7,787 bases of DNA from DATKEH01 sp035546355 (GTDB lineage Bacteria > Acidobacteriota > Thermoanaerobaculia > Multivoradales > JAIOJS01): NCBI GenBank assembly GCA_035546355.1, contig DATKEH010000328.1, positions 1 through 7,787 of the forward strand, written 5' to 3'. Within the stretch, counting starts at the first letter, position 1; each line of letters opens with the position of its first letter. The translations under genes were made by a program, and so were the position numbers. The notes beneath the pieces are model-generated. The model made no database searches and was not told the DNA's origin. It saw only the letters and a list, made by a program, of their open reading frames with translations. Shown here piece after piece: positions 1 through 7,140 of this stretch.

Positions 1-314
1 GCGCGGCTCTGCGGGTCGAGCTGGCGAAAGCGGATTCCCATCCCCGCCGGGCGCTCGACCGCCTCGTCCTGCTCCCGCATCCACACCACCTCGCCGATGC
101 CCTGGAGCAGCCCGGTGCCGTCGGCGAGGGCGAGCTCGAAGTGGAACACGGTGCCCGGCGGCTGCGGGTTCGCCGTGCGCAGGAACATGCCGCCGAGCGA
201 GATGTTCCCCGCGTACTGGTCGAGGAAGCCGCGGAGCTCCTTGAACACCAAGGAGACCTTGCCCTCTAGAGGCACCCGCGTGCGCTGCCGGTCGGCGGAT
301 TGGGGATCGCTCAT
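1..314 (-). CDS. PilZ-domain protein, C-terminus cut by window edge
   Basis: Probable c-di-GMP receptor or adaptor in the cytoplasm, single-domain and of the Myxococcus-type PilZ subfamily (TIGR02266-like). The minus strand reads from an ATG at 314-312 with no stop through base 1, giving 104 visible codons. The N-terminus begins MSDPQSADRQRTRVPLEG. It holds the RxxxR c-di-GMP motif (R9, R13) and, about 25 residues later, the second PilZ motif [D/N]xSxxG as NISLGG (N37, S39, G42). Beta-barrel strands follow, including GEVVWMRE and GMGIRFRQLD, both typical of PilZ folds. Only the last helix and tail should be missing. An ATG at 322-320 is out of frame, so the 314 start is used; no clear Shine-Dalgarno precedes it. 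It is divergent from the peptide operon, and any functional link to it is unproven. Both ligand motifs are visible, so the family call is firm; its partner process (motility, surface growth, transcription) cannot be told from here. Confidence 0.88.
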   Translation of the reverse strand, partial: MSDPQSADRQRTRVPLEGKVSLVFKELRGFLDQYAGNISLGGMFLRTANPQPPGTVFHFELALADGTGLLQGIGEVVWMREQDEAVERPAGMGIRFRQLDPQSR

Positions 315-322
315 CGGGCCAT

Positions 323-351
323 GGCGCCGGTGGCGAGAGTATACCGGCGCC
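323..351. repeat. Perfect 9-bp inverted repeat in the divergent promoter region
   Basis: GGCGCCGGT at 323-331 is the exact reverse complement of ACCGGCGCC at 343-351, separated by 11 nt. The right arm starts inside the candidate minus-strand -10 hexamer (338-343), so a dimeric regulator bound here could gate the PilZ gene. As RNA it would form a strong hairpin. The bases are all G/C except the innermost pair, so chance in DNA this rich in GC is a real alternative. Confidence 0.4.
338..343 (-). promoter_or_regulatory. Candidate -10 hexamer for the PilZ gene
   Basis: Read on the minus strand this is TATACT, matching five of six bases of the sigma-70 consensus TATAAT. It lies 23 nt upstream of the ATG at 314, which would give a leader of about 15-20 nt. 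The expected -35 position (about 361-366) reads GCCCGC on the minus strand and does not match. In such GC-rich DNA an isolated A/T hexamer here is suggestive only. Confidence 0.35.
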
Positions 352-378
352 GGCGAGGGGGCGGGCCGCCGGTGCTGG

Positions 379-384
379 TACACT
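379..384 (+). promoter_or_regulatory. Candidate extended -10 for the peptide operon
   Basis: TACACT at 379-384 matches four of six bases of the -10 consensus and is preceded by TGG, giving a TGnTACACT extended -10 form. It ends only 14 nt before the ATG at 399, so transcription from it would give a leader of a few nucleotides. That agrees with the absence of a recognisable ribosome binding site before that gene. No -35 match was seen, so this is a weak call. Confidence 0.3.
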
Positions 385-398
385 CCGGCCGCCGCCGG

Positions 399-2636
399 AT
401 GTCGCCCCGCTCCGCCCTCCTCGCCCTCGGCCTGCTGTGCGCCGCGCCTCCTGCGGCGGCCGAGGCGCCCTGGTACGTGGCGCCTCCCAGGCGCGATGCC
501 CAGGAACAGCTGGAGCGGGCGCTCGCCTCGGTGCCCTCGGCCCGCAGCCTGCACGACAGCCACGACCTGCTGGCCGGGACGCCGCACGTCACCGGCACCC
601 CCGGGGATCTGCAGCTGACCGCGACCCTCGCCGCCGTCTACGAGCGGCTGGGGCTCGAGGTCGAGCGCCAGGAGCTGCTGCTGTACGTGCCGCGACCGGT
701 GAGCGCCGAGGTGGAGGTGCTGTCGCCGGTGCGGCGCCGGCTGCCGCTGGCGGAGCCCGCCCTCGCGGAGGACCCCTACACTGCCCACCCGGACCTCGAC
801 CCCGGCTGGAGCGCCTGGAGCGGCAGCGGCGAGGCCACGGGCGCCGTGGTCTACGCCAACTACGGCCGGCGGGAGGACTTCCAGCGCCTGGAGGAGCTCG
901 GCGTGCGGGTCGACGGACGGGTGGTGCTGGCGCGCTACGGCGGCGCCTTCCGCGGCTACCCGGTACGCTACGCCGAGGAGGCGGGCGCGGCCGCGGTGCT
1001 GCTCTACAGCGACCCCGCCGACAGCGGCTACGGTCGTGGCATCCCGTACCCCGAAGGGGGGTGGAGGAACGGCGACTCGGTCGAACGGGGAGCGGTCCTC
1101 ACCCTGCCGTGGGTCGGCGACCCGCTGACGCCGGGGGAGCCCGCCACCGCCGCCGCGGAGCGCCTCGATCCGGCGACCCTGGATCTGCCGGCGATCCCGG
1201 TGCAGCCGCTGGGCTGGGACGCGGCGGCGGAGATCCTCGGCCGCATGCGCGGCCCGGCCGTGCCGGAGGGCTGGCAGGGCGGGCTGCCGTTCGCCTACCG
1301 GCTCACCGGCGGCGACGAGCTGCGGGTGCGCGTCCGGGTCGAACAGCACCGCGGGCTGGTACGCACCCACAACGTCATCGCCCGGCTCGCCGGCGCCCGC
1401 TTCCCCGAGCAGACCGTGATCCTCGGCTGCCATCACGACGCCTGGGGGTTCGGCGCCTCCGATCCGGCGGCCGGCGGCATCGTGCTGCTCGAGGTGGCTC
1501 GCGCCTTCGCCGAATCGAGCCGGCGCGGCGCCCGCCCCGACCGCACGCTGATCTTCGCCCACTGGGCGGCGGAGGAAGCGGGAATCCTCGGCTCGACCGA
1601 GTGGGTCGAGGGCAGGCTCGACGAGCTGCAGCAGTCGGCGGTCGCCTATCTCAACCTCGACATGGCGGCCATGGGGAGCGAGCTGCGCGTCGCCGCCTCG
1701 CCCACCCTCAAGGCGCTGATCGCCGACGTGGCGAAACGGGTCCCGCACCCGCTGCACGAGGAGACATCGGTGTACGAGCGATGGGCGGGGGTGGCGGGGC
1801 CCGAGACGCGCCCCCCCTTCGGGCGGCTCGGCGGCGGCTCCGACCACGTCGCCTTCTACGCCCACGCCGGCATCCCGGCCGCCGGCATCGGCGCCGGCGG
1901 CGCGCCCGGCACCGCCTACCACACCGCCTACGACACGCTGGCCTGGTACCGGCAGGTGGTGGGGGACGACTACGCCGGCGCGCTGATGCTCTCCCGGCTG
2001 GTGGCGAAGGTGGCGGTACGGCTGGCCAACGCCGACGTGCTGCCGCTCGACCCCGTCGCCTATGCCGTCGACGCCCGGGAGTACCTGGGCGAGCTCGCCG
2101 GGCTGGCGCGCGAGGCGGAGGTGGAGGTGGATCTGGGGCCGCTGTACGACGCCATCGACGGCTTCGAGGCGTTGGCGGCGCCGGTCATGGCGGCGCTGCG
2201 GGAGGCGGTGGCGCAGCGCGTGCTGGCGGCGGAGGGCCTGGCCGGCGTCAACTGGGAGCTGTTGCAGCTCGAGCGCCTCTGGCTGCAGCCGCAGGGGCTG
2301 CCGGAGCGGCCCTGGTACCGCAACCAGTTCGCGGCGCCCGATCCGACTTCCGGTTACGTCGCCTGGATGCTGCCCGCTCTGCGGTACGGCATCGAGGCCG
2401 GCGACGGCCGCCTCAGCGACAATGCCCGTGACCGCTACGTGCGGATCTTTCGCCTGCTGGGGGAACGCTTCCGCCTGCTCGGTCGGCTGCTCCTGCCCCC
2501 CGCAGCGGGCGACGAGGACGAGAGGGAGGCGGCCGAGAGCGACGAGCTGGAGAGCGAGAACCTGGAGGCCCCGCCGGTGGCGCCCGGTGGGCACCACGCG
2601 GCCGGCCTCCGCGTGCGAGGAGGGATGCGACGATGA
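399..2636 (+). CDS. Secreted M28 zinc metallopeptidase, glutamate carboxypeptidase II (PSMA)-like
   Basis: Predicted exported dizinc carboxypeptidase that removes C-terminal residues from peptides. It has 745 residues, close to human GCPII (about 750), and the same layout: short N-terminal protease part, inserted PA/apical domain (about 105-320), catalytic core (about 320-545), and transferrin-receptor-like dimerisation domain (about 546-700). Zinc ligands are H345 (CHHDAWG), D355 (SDP), E393, D421 (NLD) and H508 (YHTAYDT), with catalytic base E392 (AEEAG). All match GCPII, as do Ca-site residues T244, E401 and E404. The 399 ATG is chosen because it gives a clean signal peptide (MSPRSALLALGLLCAAPPAAA, cleavage before E22). 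Earlier in-frame starts would add an Arg-rich leader. No good Shine-Dalgarno is visible. The C-terminus ends in an acidic tail (705-723) and a basic tip. The glutamate-specific pocket residues of GCPII are not conserved, so substrate preference is probably different. It is first in the operon and overlaps the next gene by 4 nt. Confidence 0.93.
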   Translation: MSPRSALLALGLLCAAPPAAAEAPWYVAPPRRDAQEQLERALASVPSARSLHDSHDLLAGTPHVTGTPGDLQLTATLAAVYERLGLEVERQELLLYVPRPVSAEVEVLSPVRRRLPLAEPALAEDPYTAHPDLDPGWSAWSGSGEATGAVVYANYGRREDFQRLEELGVRVDGRVVLARYGGAFRGYPVRYAEEAGAAAVLLYSDPADSGYGRGIPYPEGGWRNGDSVERGAVLTLPWVGDPLTPGEPATAAAERLDPATLDLPAIPVQPLGWDAAAEILGRMRGPAVPEGWQGGLPFAYRLTGGDELRVRVRVEQHRGLVRTHNVIARLAGARFPEQTVILGCHHDAWGFGASDPAAGGIVLLEVARAFAESSRRGARPDRTLIFAHWAAEEAGILGSTEWVEGRLDELQQSAVAYLNLDMAAMGSELRVAASPTLKALIADVAKRVPHPLHEETSVYERWAGVAGPETRPPFGRLGGGSDHVAFYAHAGIPAAGIGAGGAPGTAYHTAYDTLAWYRQVVGDDYAGALMLSRLVAKVAVRLANADVLPLDPVAYAVDAREYLGELAGLAREAEVEVDLGPLYDAIDGFEALAAPVMAALREAVAQRVLAAEGLAGVNWELLQLERLWLQPQGLPERPWYRNQFAAPDPTSGYVAWMLPALRYGIEAGDGRLSDNARDRYVRIFRLLGERFRLLGRLLLPPAAGDEDEREAAESDELESENLEAPPVAPGGHHAAGLRVRGGMRR
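2618..2624 (+). promoter_or_regulatory. Shine-Dalgarno for the zincin lipoprotein gene
   Basis: AGGAGGG lies 8 nt upstream of the ATG at 2633, inside the last codons of the M28 gene. It is the strongest ribosome binding site in the window and fixes the start of the downstream gene, whose ATG overlaps the upstream TGA as ATGA. An ATG at 2625 is in another frame and too close to this site. Confidence 0.8.
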
Positions 2637-5146
2637 GCCGAACCGAGGCGATGCTGGCGGTCTTTCTTCTCGCGCCCCTGGCGGCAGGGTGCGCCAGCCT
2701 GCATTCCGATGCGCCTGCCGCTGCCGGATCCACGGCCCAGCAGGGGGAAGGGGGCCTGCCGACGGTGGCGGCCGCGGCCGCCGGGCTGGAGACCCGCTCC
2801 GGGCTCCTCGACCTGCACATCGACCCGATCGCCGGCAAGCTGCTGCTCGAGCTGCCGCCTCCGGGGCCGGACGGGGTGGTCGGGGAGTACCTCTACGTCG
2901 AGGGCCTGCTGACCGGCCTGGGATCCAACCCGGTGGGCCTCGACCGCGGGCAGCTCGGCGAGACGCGACTGGTGCGCCTCCGGCGCGAGGGGCGCAAGGT
3001 GCTGATCGAAGAGCCCAACCTGCGCTTCCGGGCGCTGTCCGACGACCCTGCGGAAGCGAAGGCGGTGGCCGAATCCTTCGCCACCTCGGTGCTGTGGGGG
3101 GGCGAGGTGGCCGCGCTCGACCCCGACGGGCGGGCCCTGGTCGACCTCACCGGCTTCGTGGTCCGCGACGCCCACGGGGTGGCGCGCCAGCTGGCGGCGA
3201 CCGGTCAGGGCTCCTTCGAGCTCGACACCGCTCGCAGCGCCGTCGACTTCTCGGCCTGCCTGGCGTTTCCCGACAACCTCGAGCTGGAGGCGCTCCTCAC
3301 CTTCGCCGGCCGCGAGCCGGGCGAGCAGGTGCGCGCCACCGCGCCGCATCCCGAAGCGATCACCCTGGTGCAGCACCACTCCCTGGTCCGGCTGCCGGGC
3401 CCGGGCTACGAGCCGCGCGTTCTCGACCCGCGCGGCGGCTTCTTCGGCATCTCCTTCCTCGACTATGCGGTGCCTCTCGACCAGCCGATGGAGCGGCTGT
3501 GGCTGTCGCGGCACCGGCTGCACAAGGTGCGGCCCGGCGCCGACCCCTCGCCGGTGGTCGAGCCGATCGTCTACTACGTCGACCCCGGCACCCCCGAGCC
3601 GGTGCGCAGCGCCCTCGTCGAGGGCGCCGCGTGGTGGGCCGAGGCGTTCGAGCGCGCCGGCTTCCAGGACGCCTTCCGCGTCGAGCTGCTGCCGCCGGGA
3701 GCGCACCCGCTCGACGTGCGCTACAACGTCATCCAGTGGGTCCATCGCTCGACCCGGGGCTGGTCCTACGGCGGCGGAGTCATCGACCCGCGCAGCGGCG
3801 AGATCGTCAAGGGGCACGTGTCGCTGGGCTCGCTGCGGGTGCGCCAGGACATCCGCATCTTCGAGGGCCTGCTGGGCGCGGAGGAGACCGGGCGGGGCGG
3901 GCCGGCGGATCCGGTGGCGCTGGCGCTGGCCCGCATCCGCCAGCTGTCGGCGCACGAGGTGGGCCACACCCTGGGCCTGGCGCACAACTTCGCCGCCTCG
4001 ACCTACGGCCGTGCCTCGGTGATGGACTACCCGCACCCGCTGGTCGCCGTCGGCGAGGACGGAGAGCTCGACGTCTCCAGCGTCTACGCCACCGGCGTCG
4101 GGGAGTGGGACGTGCACGCGGTGCGCTACGCCTACGCCGACCTGGCGCCGGAAGCGCTGGATCGGCTGCTGCGCGAGGGGGCGGCGGAGGGTCTGCTCTT
4201 CCTCTCCGACGCCGACGCCCGTCCGGCCGCCGCCGCCCACCCGCTGGCCAACCTGTGGGACAACGGCGAGGACGTGGTGGCGGGGCTGCGCGACGTGATG
4301 CGGGTGCGGGAGCTGGCGCTCGCGAGGTTCGGGGAGCGCAACATCGCTCCCGGGCAGCCGCTGGCCTTCCTCCAGGAGACCCTGGCGCCTGTCTACCTCT
4401 ACCACCGCTATCAGACCGAGGCGGCCGCCAAGGTGATCGCCGGCATGGAGTACGGCTACGCCCTGCGCGGCGACGGCACGCCGGCGGCACGCTTCGTCTC
4501 CGGCGACGCCCAGCGGCAGGCGCTCGATAGCCTGCTCGCCGCCCTCGAGCCGGCGGTGCTCGACCTCCCCGAAGGGGTGCTCGGCCTGCTGCTGCCGCGC
4601 CCCTTCCCCTACCGTGGCAACCGCGAGCTCTTCCCCAGTCAGACGGGTCTGGTGTTCGACGCGCTGGGGGCGGCCGGCGTCGCCGCCGACCTGGTGTTGC
4701 GGCCGCTGCTGGAGCCGGAGCGCCTGCAGCGGGTGGTGGACTTCCACCGTCGCGACCCGTCGCTGCCGTCGCTCGAAGAGGTGCTGGATCGGCTGCTGGG
4801 GGCGGTCTTCGCCGAGGAGCGCGGCGAGCCGGAGCGGCGGCAGGAGATCCGGCGGCTGGTGCAGAAGCTGTCCGTGGACCGCCTGGTGCGCGTGGCGGCC
4901 GACGAAGACACCGCCTATCCGGTGCGCTCGCGGGTCGAGGGGGCGCTCGCGGAGCTGCTTGCCCAACTGCGCCGCTTCCCTGGGCCCGACGGTGCGGAGC
5001 GCGCCCACCGGGCCACCATGGTGCGCGACCTCGACCGCTACCTCGAGCTGCGGCAGTGGGACGAGGAGCAGCTCGTCGAGCCGCTGGAGGCGCCGCCGGG
5101 AAGCCCCATCGGCGGCCTGGCCTGCGGCGCCGGGGGCGGCTGGTGA
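2633..5146 (+). CDS. Lipoprotein zinc metalloprotease, DUF5118/DUF5117/DUF4953 (met-zincin) family
   Basis: Predicted surface or periplasmic zinc endopeptidase of 837 residues, anchored as a lipoprotein. The N-terminus has a hydrophobic stretch ending LAAGC with C20 as likely lipidated residue; A21 follows rather than Asp, which would favour outer-membrane sorting. An Ala/Gly/Ser-rich linker runs to about 50. A short DUF5118-like part and the DUF5117 domain follow (from about 50 to 300, including YLYVEGLLTGLGSNPVG from Y86). Next are family-typical blocks at 314-340 (YYVDPGTPEPVRSALVEG...) and 363-406 (RYNVIQWVHRSTRGWSYGG...). The zinc site is HEVGHTLGLAHN with ligands H441, H445 and H451 and catalytic E442. 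The Met-turn SVMDY has M464. The helical DUF4953 C-terminal region runs to about 780. All catalytic residues are present, so the enzyme should be active; natural substrates of this family are, to my knowledge, poorly defined. It overlaps both neighbours by 4 nt. Confidence 0.92.
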   Translation: MSRTEAMLAVFLLAPLAAGCASLHSDAPAAAGSTAQQGEGGLPTVAAAAAGLETRSGLLDLHIDPIAGKLLLELPPPGPDGVVGEYLYVEGLLTGLGSNPVGLDRGQLGETRLVRLRREGRKVLIEEPNLRFRALSDDPAEAKAVAESFATSVLWGGEVAALDPDGRALVDLTGFVVRDAHGVARQLAATGQGSFELDTARSAVDFSACLAFPDNLELEALLTFAGREPGEQVRATAPHPEAITLVQHHSLVRLPGPGYEPRVLDPRGGFFGISFLDYAVPLDQPMERLWLSRHRLHKVRPGADPSPVVEPIVYYVDPGTPEPVRSALVEGAAWWAEAFERAGFQDAFRVELLPPGAHPLDVRYNVIQWVHRSTRGWSYGGGVIDPRSGEIVKGHVSLGSLRVRQDIRIFEGLLGAEETGRGGPADPVALALARIRQLSAHEVGHTLGLAHNFAASTYGRASVMDYPHPLVAVGEDGELDVSSVYATGVGEWDVHAVRYAYADLAPEALDRLLREGAAEGLLFLSDADARPAAAAHPLANLWDNGEDVVAGLRDVMRVRELALARFGERNIAPGQPLAFLQETLAPVYLYHRYQTEAAAKVIAGMEYGYALRGDGTPAARFVSGDAQRQALDSLLAALEPAVLDLPEGVLGLLLPRPFPYRGNRELFPSQTGLVFDALGAAGVAADLVLRPLLEPERLQRVVDFHRRDPSLPSLEEVLDRLLGAVFAEERGEPERRQEIRRLVQKLSVDRLVRVAADEDTAYPVRSRVEGALAELLAQLRRFPGPDGAERAHRATMVRDLDRYLELRQWDEEQLVEPLEAPPGSPIGGLACGAGGGW

Positions 5147-7140
5147 GCGGCGAGGGGGTGGGGCCCGGGGGCCTGGATCAGGTCCGCGGCTTCGGGCGCC
5201 GGGGGCCGGCATCACCGGCGGGGGAGGAGTTTCGCCCCTGGGTGCCGGCACGGGAGAGCCCGCGGGAGTTCACCATCAAGGCGGTGCTCCTGGGCATCGC
5301 CTTCGGCATCCTGTTCGGCGCCGCCAACGCCTATCTCGGGCTGGTGGCCGGGCTGACCATCTCCACCTCGATCCCGGTGGCGGTGATGACGGTGGCGGCC
5401 TTCCGCGCCCTGCGCGGCGCTGGAGTCTCCGGCACCATCCTCGAGGCCAACACCTCGCAGACCGTCGGCTCGGCCTCGAGCTCGGTGGCGAGCGGCGTGA
5501 TCTTCACCCTGCCGGCGCTCTTCCTGTGGGGCCTGCCGCCGAGCCTGTTGCAGATGACGCTGCTGGCCCTGTGCGGCGGCATCCTCGGCGTCCTGTTCAT
5601 GATCCCGCTGCGGCGGGCGCTCATCGTCAACGAGCACGGCAACCTGCCCTACCCCGAGGGCACCGCCTGTGCCGAGGTACTGGTGGCCAGCGAGGTGGGC
5701 GGCGGGAGGGCGCGCAACGTGTTCCTGGGGCTGGGCGTCGGCGCCGGCTTCAAGCTGCTGGTAGACGCCCTCAAGCTGTTCCCGGGGGTCGTCCACGCCC
5801 GCATCCCCTTCCTGCCCAAGGCCGAGGTGGCGGGGAGGGTTTCGGGCGCTTTGTTCGGGGTCGGGTACATCCTCGGCCCCCGCATAGCCGCGGTGATGGT
5901 GGGGGGCGGTGTGCTCTCCTGGCTGGTGATCATTCCGGCGATCGCGATGTGGGGGGCGGATCGCGCCACGCCGCTCTACCCCGAAACGCTGCTGCCGATC
6001 GCGCAGATGGCGCCGGACCTGCTGTGGGAGCGCTACGTCCGCTACATCGGCGCCGGCGCGGTGGCGATGGCCGGCATCGTCACTCTCGTCCGCAGCCTGC
6101 CGACGATGGTCCAGAGCTTTCGCCTGGGAGCGCGGCAGATCCGCGAACGGATGGGGAAGGGCGTGGCGGCGTTGCCACGCACCGATCAGGACCTGCCGCT
6201 GAAGGCGCTCGGGATCGGCATCCTGACCCTGGTAGCCGCCATGACCCTGGTGCCGCAGGTGTTCTCGGCCCTGCAGTCGCCGGGGCAGCGGCTGGTGGCG
6301 GCGCTGCTGGTGGTGCTGTGCGCTTTCTTCTTCGTCACCGTCTCCTCGCGCATCGTCGGCCTCGTCGGCGTCACCTCCAACCCCACCAGCGGCATGACCA
6401 TCGCCACCCTGCTGCTGGCGTCGACGGTGTTCCTCGCCGTCGGCTGGGTGGGTGACATGGGCAAGGCCGCGGCCCTCACCATCGGCTGCGTGGTGGCGAT
6501 CGCGGCGTCGATCGCCGGCGACGCGTCACAGGACCTGAAGACCGGCTTCCTGCTCGGCGCCACGCCGCGGCACCAGCAGGTGGGCGAGATCCTCGGGGTG
6601 CTCACCTCGGCCGTCTTCGTCTGCGCCACGGTGATCTGGCTCGACGGCGCCTACGGCTTCGGCACCACCGAGCTGCCGGCGCCGCAGGCCACCCTGATGC
6701 GGGTGGTGATCGACGGCGTCCTGGAGCAGAGCCTGCCCTGGGGGCTGGTCGCCATCGGCGCCGGCATCGCCCTGGCCTGCGAGGTGGCGCGCATCCCCAG
6801 CCTGCCGTTCGCGGTCGGCGTCTACCTGCCGCTGTCGACCATGGTGCCGGTGTTCCTGGGCGGGCTGCTGCGCCTCGCCGCCGAGCGCACCGCTCGCAGC
6901 CCCGAGGAGGCGGCGGGACGCAGGGAGCGCGGCGTGCTGTTGGGCTCCGGCCTGGTGGGGGGCGAGGGGCTGCTCGGCGTCGGCGTCGCGCTGTGGGTCG
7001 GGATCGCCGGCAGGGCTCCCCAGGGGATCTGGGTCGACTGGGCGGGACGCCTCGCGCCGCTGGTGGCGGTGGTCGCCTTCCTGCTGCTGGCGGGGTGGTT
7101 CTGGCGGCGGGTGGTGAAGCAGGGAGCCCCTCCGCCGTGA
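5143..7140 (+). CDS. OPT-family oligopeptide transporter
   Basis: Inner-membrane proton-coupled importer of short peptides or peptide-like metal chelates, 665 residues, typical of bacterial OPT proteins (TIGR00733-like). After about 42 soluble Gly/Arg-rich residues there are roughly 14-16 hydrophobic segments, from about residue 45 to the C-terminus. Family signatures are NLPYPEGTACAEVL from N167, GVTSNPTSGMT from G409 (N413, P414) and DLKTG from D464. The GTG start at 5143 is chosen because it forms a GTGA overlap with the preceding stop, as at the next junction. The ribosome binding site is only a G-rich run, and a second in-frame GTG at 5158 would shorten the protein by five residues. No ATG lies before the first membrane segment. 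Bacterial OPT substrates are hard to predict; the neighbouring peptidases argue for peptides over siderophore-type chelates, which is inference. Confidence 0.93.
   Translation: MSGEGVGPGGLDQVRGFGRRGPASPAGEEFRPWVPARESPREFTIKAVLLGIAFGILFGAANAYLGLVAGLTISTSIPVAVMTVAAFRALRGAGVSGTILEANTSQTVGSASSSVASGVIFTLPALFLWGLPPSLLQMTLLALCGGILGVLFMIPLRRALIVNEHGNLPYPEGTACAEVLVASEVGGGRARNVFLGLGVGAGFKLLVDALKLFPGVVHARIPFLPKAEVAGRVSGALFGVGYILGPRIAAVMVGGGVLSWLVIIPAIAMWGADRATPLYPETLLPIAQMAPDLLWERYVRYIGAGAVAMAGIVTLVRSLPTMVQSFRLGARQIRERMGKGVAALPRTDQDLPLKALGIGILTLVAAMTLVPQVFSALQSPGQRLVAALLVVLCAFFFVTVSSRIVGLVGVTSNPTSGMTIATLLLASTVFLAVGWVGDMGKAAALTIGCVVAIAASIAGDASQDLKTGFLLGATPRHQQVGEILGVLTSAVFVCATVIWLDGAYGFGTTELPAPQATLMRVVIDGVLEQSLPWGLVAIGAGIALACEVARIPSLPFAVGVYLPLSTMVPVFLGGLLRLAAERTARSPEEAAGRRERGVLLGSGLVGGEGLLGVGVALWVGIAGRAPQGIWVDWAGRLAPLVAVVAFLLLAGWFWRRVVKQGAPPP
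7121..7126 (+). promoter_or_regulatory. Shine-Dalgarno for the glutaminyl cyclase gene
   Basis: AGGGAG lies 10 nt before the GTG at 7137, within the end of the transporter gene. It supports the GTG that overlaps the transporter stop (GTGA) as the true start. Confidence 0.55.

Larger units (their letters stand above)
315..398. promoter_or_regulatory. Divergent intergenic region (pilZ-like gene / peptide operon)
   Basis: This is the only non-coding stretch of the window, 84 bp between two divergent start codons, so promoters for both directions must lie in it or overlap the 5' coding ends. It is very GC-rich. The only A/T-containing islands are the agtata segment near 338-343 and the tacact segment near 379-384; both resemble -10 hexamers, on opposite strands. 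No convincing -35 element was found 16-18 bp from either, so the promoter calls are weak. A perfect inverted repeat surrounds the first island. Confidence 0.5.

Noticed and set aside
300..398. Upstream in-frame starts for the M28 gene (TTG at 300, ATG at 321)
   Set aside because: They would put an Arg-rich stretch in front of a good signal peptide and overlap the PilZ start region; the 399 ATG gives an ordinary exported precursor.
399..461. Lipobox at C14 of the M28 signal peptide
   Set aside because: The residue before the Cys is Leu (GLLC), not Gly, Ala or Ser, and a normal AxA-type site follows a few residues later.
97..618. A 173-codon plus-strand open frame over the PilZ gene and the intergenic region
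   Set aside because: It runs antisense to the PilZ motifs and out of frame with the M28 signal peptide, and it has no recognisable features.
437..2431. A 664-codon plus-strand open frame inside the M28 gene
   Set aside because: The translation is Arg/Gly/Ala-rich with no motif, while the overlapping frame holds every M28 metal ligand in correct order and spacing.
2062..4530. An 822-codon plus-strand open frame bridging the M28 and zincin genes
   Set aside because: It is Arg/Ala/Pro-rich without motifs, and it overlaps two well-supported genes in another frame, so it is a compositional shadow.
5056..5142. Earlier in-frame starts for the OPT gene inside the zincin gene
   Set aside because: They add Gly/Ala/Arg-rich sequence with no family similarity, whereas the GTGA overlap at 5143 matches the junction style of the operon.
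2435..5251. A 938-codon open frame on the minus strand opposite the zincin lipoprotein gene
   Set aside because: It is antisense to a gene with clear family motifs and a catalytic site. Its product is a low-complexity mixture rich in Arg, His, Gln and Pro with no recognisable domain. Stop-free antisense frames are expected when third codon positions are nearly all G/C.
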